NCBI GenBank assembly: GCA_025408425.1
Contig: JANXYX010000013.1
Span: 124,001-188,000 of the forward strand
DNA from: Granulicella sp.
GTDB taxonomy: Bacteria; Acidobacteriota; Terriglobia; Terriglobales; Acidobacteriaceae
DNA length: 64,000 nucleotides
Direction: 5' to 3'
Shown: in pieces, positions 10,024 through 18,970 of the stretch
How positions within the stretch are numbered: the stretch's first letter is position 1
How the letters are laid out: the number at the start of each line of letters is the position of its first letter
Program-made: the position numbers and the translations under genes
The notes under the pieces: model-generated
What the model was told of the DNA's origin: nothing
The model's database searches: none
The model's input: the letters and a program-made list of their open reading frames with translations, nothing else

Positions 10024-10197
10024 ACCATCTGTCGCGCTGTTGGAAAGATGCGTGGGGTTGGGATTGGTTTACTTCGGGTTGATAGGTGCGTGTGTCTGCC
10101 GCTTGCAAACCTTAAAGTAATCGTTTACGTTGCGTATTGGCGATCTGCCGAGACGGCGCATCGTTGTCAAATCAAGCAACGGACTGGTGGCGGTTAT

Positions 10198-12720
10198 ATG
10201 GGTTTTGCAACTACGCGGCGTCGATTTATCGCTTTGATTGGATCAACATTTATTTCTCCGAGAATGAAAGGTGCGCTGATTTCGCCTAAGGGTGAGACGG
10301 GCGTTGCTGGGCAAGGTACAAACCACTTGCTTTGGTTCGATCAACCCGCGGCACAGTGGGCCGATGCGCTGCCACTGGGTAATGGCCGAATTGGAGCAAT
10401 GGTTTTTGGCGACGCTCGCCGAGAGCGCATTGCGTTGAATGAAGACACGCTCTGGTCTGGCTTCCCGCGCGACTGGAACAATCCTGACGCCAAATCGCAC
10501 CTGCCGACCGTGCGTAAGTTGGTTCTGGAACAGCAGGACTATACCGGCGCTGACCAGGAGATTCGTAAGATGCAGGGTCCGTTCAATCAGTCATTCGAAC
10601 CGTTGGGCGACCTGATCATCGAACTAACGCACAGTGGTCAGGTGACGGACTACAAGCGAGAGCTGGATCTGGATACCGCGATTTCGAAGGTTAGCTATGT
10701 CGTGGATGGCGATCGCTACACGAGGGAGACATTTGTCTCGACACCTGCTCAAGTGATTGTGGTGAAGCTGACCAGCAGCAGTAAGAGTGGGCTGACAGGA
10801 ATTGTCAGGTTGAAGAGCGACCTGCATGCCAGCTCGGAGGCGCCGGATGATCGCACGATTCACCTCATGGGTAAGGCTCCGAGCGACTCTTCACCGAACT
10901 ATCTGAAGGCTGACGATCCTGTCCGTTACAGTACGAAGACGGGCGAGGGGATGCACTTCGCTGCGGCTCTTCGAGCGCATGTCGAAGGCGGCACTGTTCG
11001 TAGGATGGCGGGTGGCAGCTTGTCGATTGAGGGGGGGAAGAGTGCGGTATTGCTGGTTGGAATGTCGACCGGCTACAAGGGCTACGCGGTGGCTCCTGAC
11101 AAGACCCCATCGGAGGTTTTGTTGGCGGCGAAGCGGCCGCTGGAGGATTCCGAGTCGCTGAGCTATGAGCAGTTGTATGCGGATCATGTTGTTGATCACC
11201 GCAAACTCTACCGCCGCGTAGGTCTGGACCTTGGGAGTGAGAACGAGAGTATCCATCAGCCGACCGACAAGCGGGTAGCAGACTTTGCCAACAACCCTGA
11301 TCCTGCACTTCTGGCTCTTTACTTCCACCTGGGCCGGTATCTATTGGTGACGAGTTCGAGGCCGGGGACGCAGCCAGCAAACCTGCAGGGCATCTGGAAT
11401 GCGGAGGTTCGTCCGCCTTGGAGTTCCAACTGGACTGCCAATATTAATGTGCAGATGAATTACTGGCATGCAGAGACGTGCAATCTCTCTGAGTGCCATC
11501 TGCCGCTGTTTGATATGGTCACCGACCTTAGCCATAATGGAGCAGCGACTGCGCAGGTCAACTACGGGGCCAAGGGGTGGGTCTCGCATCACAATATTGA
11601 TCTTTGGCGGCAATCGGCACCTGTGGGTATGGGGATGGATTTTGCCGATCCCACCTGGGCCAACTTCTGTATGAGCGGTCCATGGCTCTGCTCGCATCTC
11701 TGGGAGCACTATCTCTTCAGCGGCGATAAGGAGTTTTTGCGAACGAGTTATCCGGTGATGAAAGGATCGGCGGAGTTCTGTCTCAATTGGCTCGTTGAGG
11801 ACGGCAAGGGAGAGCTAACGACCTGCCCGTCTGTCTCGACGGAAAACAGCTTTCTGGCACCGAATGGCAAATCGGCGAGTGTTAGCGCCGGGTGCACGAT
11901 GGATATTGCTCTGATCCGCGAACTGTTTGGCAACGTCATTCAAGCTGCGAAAGTACTTGGGACTGATGCGGAGTTTTCCGCACAGTTGGCGACTGCGGTC
12001 CAGCGCCTGCCCGAGTACCAGATTGGGCGGTACGGTCAACTCCAGGAGTGGTCGGTCGACTTCGACGAGAATCAGCCTGGTCAGAGACACATGTCTCATC
12101 TCTATCCCGTTTACCCTGGTGCCGAGATCACGCTGCGCAGTCAGCCGAAGATTGCTGCGGCAGCGCGCAAGTCGCTTGAGCGCCGCCTGGCAAATGGTGG
12201 AGCCTACACGGGCTGGAGCCGTGCCTGGGCTATCGGGCTTTGGGCGCGTTTGCTGGATGGTGACATGGCGTGGGATTCACTGAAGATGTTGATTCAGCAC
12301 AGTACTGGGGCAAACCTCTTCGACACCCATCCTGCTTCGGGGGGCAGCATCTTTCAGATTGATGGCAATTTCGGTACGACGGCTGCCATTGCGGAGTTGT
12401 TGCTCCAGAGCCACGACGGTGAGATCAGCCTATTGCCCGCGCTTCCCAAGGCATGGCAAGACGGTTCGATCCGAGGGCTCCGAGCACGCGGTGGCGCCGA
12501 GATCAACTTGCATTGGTCAGGCGGCCGATTGGTTGACGCAGAGATCTATGCACTGCGCACTGGGACGCACAGTCTGCGTGTTCCGCAAAGTGTGAAGGTG
12601 GTCCGAGTGACCAATGGTTCACGCACTATTTCCGGTGTGCAGGATGGTGCGGATGTTCATGTCTTGTCACTTAGCGTGGAAGCCGGGAAACGATACAAGC
12701 TGAAGCTCGCCTCGGCTTAG
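10198..12720 (+). CDS. GH95 alpha-L-fucosidase, Tat-exported
   Basis: A glycoside hydrolase family 95 enzyme, typically inverting and releasing terminal alpha-1,2-linked L-fucose. The N-terminal block [18 protein letters not shown] is family-typical. NINVQMNYW (about residues 415-423) holds the two Asn/Gln-type residues that activate water. STENSF (about 545) holds the expected general-acid Glu, and QIDGNFG (about 719) the partner Asp. ATG 10198 is preferred to the upstream frame start because it is followed by TTRRRFIAL, a twin-arginine export motif with a hydrophobic stretch. The result is 840 aa, as usual for GH95. A strong hairpin overlaps the stop codon. Confidence 0.9.
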   Translation: MGFATTRRRFIALIGSTFISPRMKGALISPKGETGVAGQGTNHLLWFDQPAAQWADALPLGNGRIGAMVFGDARRERIALNEDTLWSGFPRDWNNPDAKSHLPTVRKLVLEQQDYTGADQEIRKMQGPFNQSFEPLGDLIIELTHSGQVTDYKRELDLDTAISKVSYVVDGDRYTRETFVSTPAQVIVVKLTSSSKSGLTGIVRLKSDLHASSEAPDDRTIHLMGKAPSDSSPNYLKADDPVRYSTKTGEGMHFAAALRAHVEGGTVRRMAGGSLSIEGGKSAVLLVGMSTGYKGYAVAPDKTPSEVLLAAKRPLEDSESLSYEQLYADHVVDHRKLYRRVGLDLGSENESIHQPTDKRVADFANNPDPALLALYFHLGRYLLVTSSRPGTQPANLQGIWNAEVRPPWSSNWTANINVQMNYWHAETCNLSECHLPLFDMVTDLSHNGAATAQVNYGAKGWVSHHNIDLWRQSAPVGMGMDFADPTWANFCMSGPWLCSHLWEHYLFSGDKEFLRTSYPVMKGSAEFCLNWLVEDGKGELTTCPSVSTENSFLAPNGKSASVSAGCTMDIALIRELFGNVIQAAKVLGTDAEFSAQLATAVQRLPEYQIGRYGQLQEWSVDFDENQPGQRHMSHLYPVYPGAEITLRSQPKIAAAARKSLERRLANGGAYTGWSRAWAIGLWARLLDGDMAWDSLKMLIQHSTGANLFDTHPASGGSIFQIDGNFGTTAAIAELLLQSHDGEISLLPALPKAWQDGSIRGLRARGGAEINLHWSGGRLVDAEIYALRTGTHSLRVPQSVKVVRVTNGSRTISGVQDGADVHVLSLSVEAGKRYKLKLASA

Positions 12721-12739
12721 AGACAAGTCGAGGCGAGCT
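12704..12739. terminator. Hairpin between convergent GH95 and GH29 genes
   Basis: An 11-bp perfect stem, AGCTCGCCTCG (12704-12714) pairing with CGAGGCGAGCT (12729-12739), with a 14-base loop that contains the GH95 stop codon. There is no T-run on either side, so it may act as a bidirectional block between convergent transcripts rather than as a classical intrinsic terminator. A smaller 7-bp hairpin (CCTTTAG/CTAAAGG, 12756-12772) follows over the GH29 stop. Confidence 0.45.
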
Positions 12740-12765
12740 AGTTACGGAGGCCGAGCCTTTAGAGG

Positions 12766-14127
12766 CTAAAGGGTTCTGAGGGTGATGACGCTGACGTTTG
12801 CGTCGGGCGCATGAGGAGGCAGGTCAATCTGTAAGCCGCCTTCTGTCTGGCGGAACTTCAATGGCTGCCCGTTGGCGAGCAGGTTAGCGGAGAGGACCTT
12901 GGGCCCGATTCCGGTAACCTGCAGGGGTGAATTGGGCCAGTCGAAGACGTGGACGAAGACTTTATTTTCCTTCGCGGTGGTCCTGAGACTCTTGATTCCT
13001 TGCACTGGGCCGTAGGTGGTGCCGTAGATGGAGTCCCCATTGACGGCAAGCCAGTCACCGATTGCGCGCAGGCGTTCTTGAAACTCTGGTTGGATAAGGC
13101 CGTCGGGCTGTGGGCCTACGTTGAGAAGGAAGTTGCCGCCACGGCTCGCCACTTCTACCAGGCTGCGAACGAGAAACTCTGCGGACTTGTAGTTGACGTC
13201 GTTCTTGTTGTACGCCCAGGTGTCATTGATGGTCATGCATGTCTCCCAAAGCTGGAAGTCCTCGGGCTTGGGAATGGTGGGCTTCAACTGCTTTTGTACG
13301 CTGGTATCGACGGCGTTGAAGACTACGCCCTTGGTGGGAATCGCGTTGGGGATGAACTGCTCGGGGGTCTGGTAGTCTCCCTGCACTCCAATGCGATCGT
13401 TGACCAGCGTCCGGTGCTGCAGTCTGTGAATGAGATCGAGGAAGCGAGCGCCGTTATACTTGCCCTGGTTATTCAGGCCATCGAACCAAACCAGGGCTGC
13501 AGGACCGTAGTTGGTTAGTAACTCGGTCAGTTGCAATTCCATGTAGTCGAGGTAGAGCGCCCATTCTGCGCGCGTCGGTTCCCCATGCCAGTTGTCTTTT
13601 GCGAGCTTTGAGGTGTCACGAAATCCGGGATGGTAGAGGTCGGGCGGAGAGTAATAAAAGCCAAGGGGCATGTCGGAGTGCTTTGCTGCCGCAGCGAGTT
13701 GCGCCACGATGTCTTTACCGTACGGGGTGTTGGTGATCTTGTGCTCGGTATACGAAGAGTCGAACATGCAGAAGCCGTCGTGGTGTTTGGTGGTAAAGAC
13801 CATGTACTGCTGGCCTGCACTGCGGGCCAGATCGACGAAGGACTGCGGATCGAATTTAGTTGGATTGAAGCGCTGGGGGAGGGAGCGATACTCGGCTTCA
13901 GTAATGCCACCGGGCTTGGGCGTCATGATGGGCCAGGAGGCCTCAACGCTGGCCAGCGAGTAGGGTCCCCAGTGAATGAACATGCCGAACTTGGCGTTGC
14001 GATACCAGGCGGTATGGTCGTCGCCCGATGTGGTGGCCGCAAAGGCTGAACCGGGCAGGAGGGGGGCGGCGGAGGCTGCCAGGGCGAGTTGAATGAACTT
14101 CCGTCGGTGATAAGAATAAGCACTCAT
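12766..14127 (-). CDS. GH29 alpha-L-fucosidase, exported
   Basis: A retaining family-29 fucosidase. The early motif WYRNAKFGMFIHWGPYS and the block YMVFTTKHHDGFCMF are typical. LVWFDGLN near residue 213 carries the nucleophilic Asp. The frame extends upstream, but ATG 14127 gives an N-terminus with HRRKFIQLALAASAAPLLPG, a Tat-like or Sec signal peptide ending near an AFAA cleavage site, and a 453-aa protein of normal length. It runs convergently to GH95 and divergently from the GntR regulator. GH95 and GH29 together would cover 1,2- and other alpha-fucosyl linkages. Confidence 0.88.
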   Translation of the reverse strand: MSAYSYHRRKFIQLALAASAAPLLPGSAFAATTSGDDHTAWYRNAKFGMFIHWGPYSLASVEASWPIMTPKPGGITEAEYRSLPQRFNPTKFDPQSFVDLARSAGQQYMVFTTKHHDGFCMFDSSYTEHKITNTPYGKDIVAQLAAAAKHSDMPLGFYYSPPDLYHPGFRDTSKLAKDNWHGEPTRAEWALYLDYMELQLTELLTNYGPAALVWFDGLNNQGKYNGARFLDLIHRLQHRTLVNDRIGVQGDYQTPEQFIPNAIPTKGVVFNAVDTSVQKQLKPTIPKPEDFQLWETCMTINDTWAYNKNDVNYKSAEFLVRSLVEVASRGGNFLLNVGPQPDGLIQPEFQERLRAIGDWLAVNGDSIYGTTYGPVQGIKSLRTTAKENKVFVHVFDWPNSPLQVTGIGPKVLSANLLANGQPLKFRQTEGGLQIDLPPHAPDANVSVITLRTL

Positions 14128-14212
14128 ATTGGCGGAACCATATGGCACGCGAAATAGAGGTGTCAAGCTTAATGTCGGATATACATCCACATTTATTGGG
14201 AATAAATCTTGA

Positions 14213-14242
14213 TTGACAGTTTGAAAGCCAGAAGGCTATTGT
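14213..14242 (+). promoter_or_regulatory. Candidate sigma-70 promoter of the GntR regulator gene
   Basis: TTGACA at 14213-14218 and TATTGT at 14237-14242 are separated by 18 bases. A start of transcription near 14249 would leave a leader of about 23 bases before the ATG at 14272. The interval is shared with the divergent GH29 gene, so a regulator bound here could affect both. Confidence 0.5.
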
Positions 14243-14271
14243 GATGACGAACTAATTTAAGTGCTCAAAAT

Positions 14272-14946
14272 ATGCCGACTCCCTCATCTTCGTCAACGAA
14301 TGGTCTGCTAAAGACCGACCTGGCCGAACGGCTACGACGAGAGATCGTGAGAGGCTCACTGGCTCCCGGGGAGCGCATTGTGGAGGGTAAGTGGGCGGCG
14401 AAGTTCGGCGTCGCACAGGGCTCGATACGGGAGGCAATCAACATCCTGACGCAGGATGGATTTATTACCAAAGCGTCTGGGCGGAGTGCGCGGGTCATCC
14501 ACCTGAGCGAAGGGGATGTGGCTCACCTCTACGATCTTCGAGGTGCGATCGAGGGTCTGGCCGCGCGGCTAGCTGCGACGGCACAGTCAGACTTCGGAAG
14601 CCTTCAAGCGACGGTGCATGCGATGCGGAAGGCGGCTAAGTCGGGGGACCGTGAACTGCTGCTGGACTGCGATCTGCAATTTCATCTGGAACTCTGCCGG
14701 CTCTCTCAGAACCCCTATGTGATTGAGCAGGCGCGCCGTATTCTGCTGCCATTCTTCGCCTTTGTGCGCATGCGGGTTACCACCAGCGGTCAGGAGACGA
14801 CAGTGTGGGATAAAGACCTGGAAGCGCACCAGCGAATTGTCGACTTACTGCGCGACGGTGACGGTGAGGTTGCCGAGCAGTATGTGAAGAGGGCGATGGC
14901 GCGCTTTGGCAAGACGGCCTACGACCACTGGGAGAAGCGGTCTTGA
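14272..14946 (+). CDS. GntR-family regulator, FadR/FCD subgroup
   Basis: A 224-aa winged-helix regulator. The N-terminal half has the GntR helix-turn-helix (KWAAKFGVAQGSIREAINIL, near residues 39-58) followed by a wing ending in FITK. The C-terminal half is an all-helical FCD ligand domain (HLYDLRGAIEGLAARLAA and later metal-type Asp/His positions such as DLQFHLELCR). FCD regulators often sense sugar acids or organic acids. Placement beside fuconate dehydratase and fucosidases suggests a fucose-derived acid as effector, which is inference. The ribosome site is weak. Confidence 0.85.
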   Translation: MPTPSSSSTNGLLKTDLAERLRREIVRGSLAPGERIVEGKWAAKFGVAQGSIREAINILTQDGFITKASGRSARVIHLSEGDVAHLYDLRGAIEGLAARLAATAQSDFGSLQATVHAMRKAAKSGDRELLLDCDLQFHLELCRLSQNPYVIEQARRILLPFFAFVRMRVTTSGQETTVWDKDLEAHQRIVDLLRDGDGEVAEQYVKRAMARFGKTAYDHWEKRS

Positions 14947-15050
14947 TCGGATGGATCAGCGAAGGTGGTCATGCAATCTGACCGGTCGCATGCTGCCGAG
15001 GTGCACCAAAGCTGAGTTAGGAAATTGATGAAAACTGAACGGGAGAAGCG

Positions 15051-16307
15051 ATGCCAAGTTACATGATCAATAAGATCTCAACCCACGATGCAAGATACAA
15101 GCTGCCTGCCGGGGCGGGTACCGATGCGGTGCATACGAATCCTGAGTACTGCATGGCGGTGACGCTGCTGGAGAGCGATCATGGGTTGTACGGGACGGGG
15201 ATCGCGCTGACTCTGGGGGAGGGGAACCGGCTGGTGTGCGAGGCGATCGAGTTGCTGGCGCGGCCGCTTGCCGGCCTGGAGATCGAAGAATTGATGTCCG
15301 ACTTTGGGAGTATGGCGCAGCGGCTGGCTAACGATCCATGTCTTCGCTGGCTTGGACCGCACAAGGGCGTAGTGCATCTGGCGCTGGCCTCGATTACGAA
15401 CGCCTGTTTTGATCTATGGGCGAAGAGCCGCGGCGTACCGCTGTGGAAGCTGCTGCTTGATTTGAAGCCGGAGGAGGTCGTTCGGCTGTTGGATCTGAGC
15501 TATCTCGAAGACGAGATGACCGAGCAGGACGCGCTGCAGCTATTGCGCGACAAGATGGGCAGTCGTGCAGAGCGGGCACGTATTCTTGAGACCGGCTATC
15601 CGGGGTACGACACGTCTGTTGGGTGGATGGCCTATGACGACAATAAGGTTCGTGAGTTGACGATGCGAGCGATCGACGAGGGATTCACTGCCTTCAAGTT
15701 GAAGGTGGGTTCCTCCGACCCAACTCGTGACCTGCGTCGTGCCGTGATGCTACGAGAGTGTGTTGGCGATGCGGGGACGTTGATGCTCGATGCCAATCAG
15801 CGCTGGAATGTGCCGGTGGCACTGCGGCGCTGCCGTGAACTTGCGAAGGTTCGGCCGCTCTGGATTGAGGAGCCTACCCATCCTGACGACATACAGGGTC
15901 ATGCAACGCTGGCGCATGCGATTGCACCCGTGAAGGTAGCAACGGGAGAGCACATACCGAATCGCGTTGTATTCAAGAACTTCATGCAGTCTTCGGCGGT
16001 TCATTACGTTCAGGCCGACTGCACGCGATTGGCGGGCGTGAGTGAGTTTCTCGCAGTGAGTCTGATGGCGAAGGAGTTTGGTCTGCCGGTCGCACCGCAC
16101 GTGGGCGACATGGGACAACTGCATCAGCACCTGGTGCTGTTCAACCACATTGCGATGGGGCACGAGGCGTTGCTGCTGGAGCATATCCCACACCTGCGCT
16201 CTCACTTCGTGCAACCTGCGCAGGTGAGCGGTGGGGTTTACAAGACACCGCAGGAGCCGGGCGCTTCCTGTGATCTCAAATTGGTTTCCAGGGGTGGATC
16301 GAAGTGA
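15051..16307 (+). CDS. Enolase-superfamily dehydratase, L-fuconate dehydratase-like
   Basis: A mandelate-racemase-group enzyme of 418 aa. The block RWLGPHKGVVHLALASITNA is typical of L-fuconate dehydratases. FKLKVG supplies the KxK bases, LDANQRW and WIEEP supply metal-binding Asp and Glu, TGEH supplies the third ligand, and APHVGD the catalytic His. The expected reaction is L-fuconate to 2-keto-3-deoxy-L-fuconate in the non-phosphorylating fucose pathway. Fucose dehydrogenase, lactonase and the later steps are not in the window. The ATG has GGGAGAAG just upstream. The stop overlaps the next gene by 4 nt (GTGA). Confidence 0.82.
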   Translation: MPSYMINKISTHDARYKLPAGAGTDAVHTNPEYCMAVTLLESDHGLYGTGIALTLGEGNRLVCEAIELLARPLAGLEIEELMSDFGSMAQRLANDPCLRWLGPHKGVVHLALASITNACFDLWAKSRGVPLWKLLLDLKPEEVVRLLDLSYLEDEMTEQDALQLLRDKMGSRAERARILETGYPGYDTSVGWMAYDDNKVRELTMRAIDEGFTAFKLKVGSSDPTRDLRRAVMLRECVGDAGTLMLDANQRWNVPVALRRCRELAKVRPLWIEEPTHPDDIQGHATLAHAIAPVKVATGEHIPNRVVFKNFMQSSAVHYVQADCTRLAGVSEFLAVSLMAKEFGLPVAPHVGDMGQLHQHLVLFNHIAMGHEALLLEHIPHLRSHFVQPAQVSGGVYKTPQEPGASCDLKLVSRGGSK

Positions 16308-17317
16308 CGCAAAATCTCTTGAACGGCATTACCTTGACCATGATTGCAGGGCTGATGTCGGGCAACTGCATGTTGCCCATGAAGTTCACGCGGTCGTGGA
16401 AGTGGGAGAACGTCTGGCTGATCTTTAGCGTGGTCTCGCTGGTGATTCTGCCGTGGTCGCTTGCCGTGGTTCTGGTGGGTCATCTGCTGGAGATCTATCG
16501 CGGGCTAGGGCTGGGGCAGCTAGCCGTGCCATTGCTGCTGGGAGCAGGCTGGGGCGTTGCGCAGATTCTGTTCGGCATCTCTGTGAAGCGTCTGGGACTA
16601 GGTGTGGCGTATGGCATTATCGTCGGTTTGGGAGCGGTACTGGGGACGCTGGTTCCGCTGCTGATCCAGCAGAACGCGGCAACGATCGGACACGCGGCGT
16701 ACTTCATCTTCAGTGGCGTGATCATCATGGTGGCTGGGGTGTTCTTTACAGCGTGGGGCGGGCAGGTAAGAGAGCGCGGCGTAACGGCCGTAGCGGATAC
16801 GACCTTGCGACAAGGTTACACCGCTGCGATTCTGCTGGCAGTCGTCTGCGGGGTGATGGCGCCGATGCTGAATTACTCTTTTGCCTTTGGGCAGGACATT
16901 GCGAAGGAGGCTGTACGGCTAGGAGCGCCTGCGGTGCACGCGAGCTATGCGGTGTGGCCGATCGCGCTGGCTGGCGGGTTTATTCCGAATATCGCCTACT
17001 GCCTCTATCTACTATCGAAGAACAAGACGTGGGGGCTCTTCCGTGTGCCGGGACAAGACTTCTTCTGGTCATCGCTGATGGGGGTGCTGTGGATGGGAGC
17101 CTTTGCGCTCTACGGTATGAGTGCGAGCTACCTGGGAACCTTCGGAACGTCCATTGGCTGGGGACTCTTCCAAATTTTCATGATTATGACGGCGACATTG
17201 TCTGGAGTTCTAACGGGCGAATGGAAGCGTGCGTCACAGTTGTCCAAGAGCTTGCTGGGTGTAGGACTAACCTGTTTGACTGGTGCGACAATTCTGCTGG
17301 CGCTCGGCAACCGGTAA
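16304..17317 (+). CDS. RhaT-type sugar:proton symporter (10-TM family)
   Basis: A 337-aa hydrophobic protein with about ten membrane spans, related to the E. coli L-rhamnose permease RhaT (LMSGNCMLPMKFTRSWKWEN and GWGVAQILFGISVKRLG stretches). It likely imports a deoxyhexose across the inner membrane. The adjacent fuconate dehydratase suggests L-fucose or a related 6-deoxy sugar. GTG start overlaps the previous stop by 4 nt, so the two genes are almost surely cotranscribed and translationally coupled. Confidence 0.85.
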   Translation: MTQNLLNGITLTMIAGLMSGNCMLPMKFTRSWKWENVWLIFSVVSLVILPWSLAVVLVGHLLEIYRGLGLGQLAVPLLLGAGWGVAQILFGISVKRLGLGVAYGIIVGLGAVLGTLVPLLIQQNAATIGHAAYFIFSGVIIMVAGVFFTAWGGQVRERGVTAVADTTLRQGYTAAILLAVVCGVMAPMLNYSFAFGQDIAKEAVRLGAPAVHASYAVWPIALAGGFIPNIAYCLYLLSKNKTWGLFRVPGQDFFWSSLMGVLWMGAFALYGMSASYLGTFGTSIGWGLFQIFMIMTATLSGVLTGEWKRASQLSKSLLGVGLTCLTGATILLALGNR

Positions 17318-17383
17318 GTGAGGTGAGGAGCGGTGGACGGCTTCCCGGTGGCGACTTCACCGTGGATTGCACATCCACCTTTG

Positions 17384-18820
17384 TCAGAGCCTGGTCTGCA
17401 GAGCCATGGGCGGAGGCAGATATCCAAAGTCCTGATCCAGCAATTCAGCGATGGCAAGTACGGCTTCATCCTGGTGGGGATAGCTGGCGACCTGAACGCC
17501 AATGGGAAGCCCATCGCTTGATCTGCCGACCGGCACGACCGCGGCGGGTGCACCCAGCAGATTGAACCACTGGGTAAATCGCATGGCGCTGAAATACTCT
17601 ACTTTCTGGCCTTCGACCTGCCACTCTCGTTCACCATGTTTGAACGCGGGGACACTACATACGGGGGAGAGGATTGCAGAGTAGGACGCCAACTCCTCAT
17701 TGAGGGCAGCGCGAACCTGATCGGATTGCGTCCATGCAGAGAGCAGCTCCTGGCCCATGAGGATCGGTTCTCTGCGGGCCACATCGAGAAAGTAGCGAAA
17801 GGTAGGACTCAACTCGCTTTCGCGGCCTTCGATCGCGGGCTCCAGCAGCATGCGGCCGCAGCGCATGAAGAACGTCCACCACAACTGTCTTGCCGTTTCA
17901 AGAAGTTCGGAACGGAACGGTTTGATCTGGAAGCCTCGCTGTTCGAGAGCGGCGGCAGCGGAGCGGACAGCAAGTCGCGTCTCTGGGGTGACCGGGACGA
18001 GTCCGTCATCTTCGAGCACGCCAATGGGCCGTGAGCGCAGATCGAATGGGTGGGCCGAAGGGGAGGGAACTGTGATGCCAGTCGCGATAGATGGGTACGG
18101 GGCCGAGAGTTGGTTGAAGAACAGCGAGACGTCGCGCATCGTCCGGGCCATAGGGCCTACGGCGCCGAGAATCGAGAAGGGGCCGATGCAGGGGAGCATG
18201 TGTCCCTGGCTGGGGATGCGGCCGGGTGTGGGCTTTAGAGAGCAGATGCCGGTGAAGTGCGCAGGCTCCCGAACTGATCCGCCGCTATCGCTGCCGATGC
18301 CTCCCGCTGAGAGACCGGCGGCGATGGCGGATGCCTCGCCTCCGCTTGATCCGCCGGCAGAGTGCTGAAGACTCCATGGATTGGCAGTGGCACCATAGAG
18401 CAGGTTGTCGGTTTCGTAGGCCATCAAGAACTCGGGACAGTTGGTGGTGCCAAGAATAATTGCTCCAGCCTGTCGCATCCGAGCAACGACCACAGCGTCG
18501 TCATTCGCGACAAGTCCTCGATTGAGAACGGTACCTGTTTCGCATCGATACCCAGCGGTCGCGATGGAGGACTTGATACTGATGGGCAGACCCAATAGTG
18601 GGGCGTCTTCGACGGATCTGCGTGATGTCGTGCGTAATGCGTCCGCTTCACGTGCAGCGCGGCGGAGCCGATCTGGATCGAAGTCGACGAAGGCGCGCAA
18701 GCTGGGGTTGAGCCGTTCGATTTCGCGAATGTGCTCTTCTGCGAGCTCAAAGGAAGAGATAGTGCGCTGCTGCAACATGGAGAGAAGTTCGCTGGCAGGC
18801 TTGACGGTTAGTTCGCTCAT
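17384..18820 (-). CDS. Amidase-signature family hydrolase
   Basis: A 478-aa amidase of the GatA/AS family with the Ser-cisSer-Lys triad visible: Lys in LPISIKSS (near residue 82), then the Gly/Ser-rich GGSSGGEASAIAAG and DSGGSVREPAHFTG. The substrate cannot be read from the sequence. It is not a GatA of tRNA amidation by context, since no gatB or gatC is nearby. It converges on the permease gene and is oriented away from the fucose genes, so its link to that pathway is doubtful. Confidence 0.85.
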   Translation of the reverse strand: MSELTVKPASELLSMLQQRTISSFELAEEHIREIERLNPSLRAFVDFDPDRLRRAAREADALRTTSRRSVEDAPLLGLPISIKSSIATAGYRCETGTVLNRGLVANDDAVVVARMRQAGAIILGTTNCPEFLMAYETDNLLYGATANPWSLQHSAGGSSGGEASAIAAGLSAGGIGSDSGGSVREPAHFTGICSLKPTPGRIPSQGHMLPCIGPFSILGAVGPMARTMRDVSLFFNQLSAPYPSIATGITVPSPSAHPFDLRSRPIGVLEDDGLVPVTPETRLAVRSAAAALEQRGFQIKPFRSELLETARQLWWTFFMRCGRMLLEPAIEGRESELSPTFRYFLDVARREPILMGQELLSAWTQSDQVRAALNEELASYSAILSPVCSVPAFKHGEREWQVEGQKVEYFSAMRFTQWFNLLGAPAAVVPVGRSSDGLPIGVQVASYPHQDEAVLAIAELLDQDFGYLPPPMALQTRL

Positions 18821-18970
18821 AGATAGCTCTCTGGTTCTGTAAGAAGCTGCAGGTTCGAGCGTGCTGCTTCCGGCTGTTTAGCGGGTACGGGGACGCGCAT
18901 TTAATCCAAGATACAGCTGGAGTATGGCGCGTCCGGTTGAGGACGTTTAAGTGCGGTCCAAATTTCAAGT

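Noticed and set aside
12756-12772. CCTTTAG-AGG-CTAAAGG hairpin over the GH29 stop codon as an intrinsic terminator
   Set aside because: The stem is only seven pairs, AT-rich and has no T-run; the neighbouring 11-bp hairpin is the better candidate.
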